Positions 62,949 to 64,000 of a stretch of DNA of 64,000 bases are shown here, one piece after another. The translations under genes and the position numbers were made by a program. The stretch covers positions 1,488,001-1,552,000 of the forward strand of contig NZ_OZ253573.1 in assembly GCF_965262965.1 (NCBI RefSeq), in the 5' to 3' direction. The notes beneath the pieces were generated by a model, which was not told the DNA's origin, did not search any database, and saw nothing but the letters and a program-made list of their open reading frames with translations. Each line of letters starts with the position of its first letter. Position 1 is the stretch's first letter. The DNA is from Poriferisodalis sp965262965 (GTDB lineage: Bacteria > Actinomycetota > Acidimicrobiia > Acidimicrobiales > Poriferisodalaceae).

Positions 62949-63982
62949 ATCCGTTCGAGCGCAGTGCGCAACAGGTCGGGGCTCACGCCAGGCACGACTT
63001 CGAGGCCGCGGGGGCCGTCGAGCACGAAGGTGATGCCGTCGGTGGCTTTCTTGTCGCGGCCGAACAGCTCGATGATCTCGTCGTGGTCGACGCCTTTCGG
63101 AAGCTGCGAGCCCAGCTCGTAGGCATCAAGCACACGTTGGTGCTCCGCGACTCGATCGTCGTCGATGCGGTCGGCGAGCCGCGCCACCAGTGCGGCATAG
63201 CGAAGGCCGATGGCGACGGCCTCACCGTGACGGAGGTCGAAGCGCCCGGCGATCTCGAGGGCATGGGCCAGCGTGTGGCCGTAGTTGAGCAGTGCGCGGC
63301 GGCCGCCCTCTGTCTCGTCAGCGGCAACGACGTCGGCCTTGATCGCCACGCACGCGGCCACGCGTTCCGCCAGCGGCAGGGCGTCCAGCGACTCGCCGCC
63401 GAAACGCTCTGCGGCCAGCTCGTCGCCTCCCAAGAAGTGGTACTTCGCAAGCTCGCCCAAGCCGGCTCGCAGCTCTCGCGGCGGAAGGGTCGCAAGGGTG
63501 TCGGTGTCGCACAGCACCGCTGCGGGCTGCCAGAACGAGCCGACCAGGTTCTTGCCTTCGGCGAGGTTGACGCCGGTCTTGCCGCCCACCGCGGCGTCGA
63601 TCTGTCCGAGCAGTGTCGTGGCGACATGCACCACTGCGACGCCGCGGTGGTACACCGCGGCTGCGAAACCGGCGACATCGGTGACGACGCCGCCGCCGAC
63701 GCCGACGACGACATCGCGCCGCGTCAGGCCGAAACGGGCGAATCCGCTGCACAGCTTCCCAATGGTGGCCAGCTCTTTGGCTTGCTCGCCGTCGGGAATG
63801 ACGAAAGTCTCGAACGGAACACCTGGATCGACGCCGACGTCAATGCCCGGCTGGGTGACCACCGCCGCTCGTTGCGCGCCCGCCGGCAGCACCGCACCCA
63901 ATTCGTGACGCGCACCGGCGCCGACCAGCACGGGGTAGGAGCGATCCCCCAGCGGCACGTCGACTCGGATGATCGGTGACAT
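62945..63982 (-). CDS. aroB: 3-dehydroquinate synthase
   Basis: A 345-residue NAD-dependent, zinc-binding synthase that closes the first ring of the shikimate pathway. Visible motifs are VIPDGEQAKELATIGKLC, DVVVGVGGGVVTDVAGFAAA (NAD loop), VHVATTLLGQIDAAVGGKTG, KNLVGSFWQPAAVLCDTDTL, the ETEGGRRALLNYGHTLAHAL zinc His and the HGEAVAIGLRYAALVARLAD zinc site. It is the first gene of aroB-aroQ-efp-nusB visible here; aroK/aroC may lie beyond the window edge. Confidence 0.95.
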   Translation of the reverse strand: MSPIIRVDVPLGDRSYPVLVGAGARHELGAVLPAGAQRAAVVTQPGIDVGVDPGVPFETFVIPDGEQAKELATIGKLCSGFARFGLTRRDVVVGVGGGVVTDVAGFAAAVYHRGVAVVHVATTLLGQIDAAVGGKTGVNLAEGKNLVGSFWQPAAVLCDTDTLATLPPRELRAGLGELAKYHFLGGDELAAERFGGESLDALPLAERVAACVAIKADVVAADETEGGRRALLNYGHTLAHALEIAGRFDLRHGEAVAIGLRYAALVARLADRIDDDRVAEHQRVLDAYELGSQLPKGVDHDEIIELFGRDKKATDGITFVLDGPRGLEVVPGVSPDLLRTALERM

Positions 63983-64000
63983 CGGATGCGAGGGTACCGA

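Overview
The window is a high-GC chromosomal segment, about two thirds G+C by eye, from an actinobacterium. The gene content points to class Acidimicrobiia or a close relative: an actinobacterial-type integration host factor (mihF) next to gmk and rpoZ, a GPP34-family protein, a PriA without helicase motifs, a PyrR-led pyrimidine operon, an actinobacterial-style Tad pilus cluster, and several acyl-CoA and amidohydrolase genes. The taxon is inferred from gene content only. There is no rRNA or tRNA gene.

Layout. Bases 1-5284 are an insertion-sequence pile-up. A frameshifted IS256-family transposase is cut off by an IS3-family element. The right terminal repeat of that IS3 is itself split by an IS110-family element. 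Downstream lies a beheaded and frameshifted cell-wall-binding surface protein. The left flank of the IS110 recombinase gene folds into two guide-bearing loops that match its own target and donor ends, which is the pattern of an IS110 bridge RNA; this is the most striking signal in the window. Bases 5341-13886 hold a nitroreductase, a GPP34 protein, a DUF192 lipoprotein, a cytochrome P450 fused to an ABC1/UbiB kinase-like domain, twin SDR dehydrogenases and a D-2-hydroxyacid dehydrogenase.

Bases 13902-19628 (minus strand) are the infC-rpmI-rplT-rRNA methyltransferase-pheS-pheT operon. A DUF1844 gene and hisG follow on the plus strand, then a broken DUF222/HNH gene. Bases 22989-26512 are mogA-ribD-ribE-ribBA. 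Bases 26595-32475 are a catabolic neighbourhood: two amidohydrolases, a CopD-like membrane protein, a class III CoA-transferase, a dienoyl-CoA isomerase-like crotonase and a metallo-beta-lactamase-fold lactonase. It is closed by an IS982-family element at 32505-33526.

Bases 33583-50954 are a long, closely packed minus-strand run: pyrR-pyrB-pyrC'-carA-carB-pyrD-pyrF-mihF-gmk-rpoZ-coaBC-metK-priA-def-fmt-phosphodiesterase. The dihydroorotase-like gene has lost all its metal ligands. The pyrR leader carries a PyrR-binding-like hairpin over the Shine-Dalgarno sequence and a terminator-like hairpin just inside the coding region. Bases 51084-61163 are a Tad/Flp pilus operon read as one minus-strand unit: a lipoprotein, a large cysteine-rich surface protein, an SAF/CpaB-like protein, a CpaF ATPase, TadB, TadC, a small pilin candidate and three TadE/TadG-like pseudopilins. 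The window ends with aroB-aroQ-efp-nusB.

Several short tandem arrays sit exactly at gene borders: 32 bp at 10971, 28 bp at 30498 and 14 bp at 62375. The first two contain the upstream gene's stop codon in their first unit. The third carries repeated copies of the efp ribosome-binding site.
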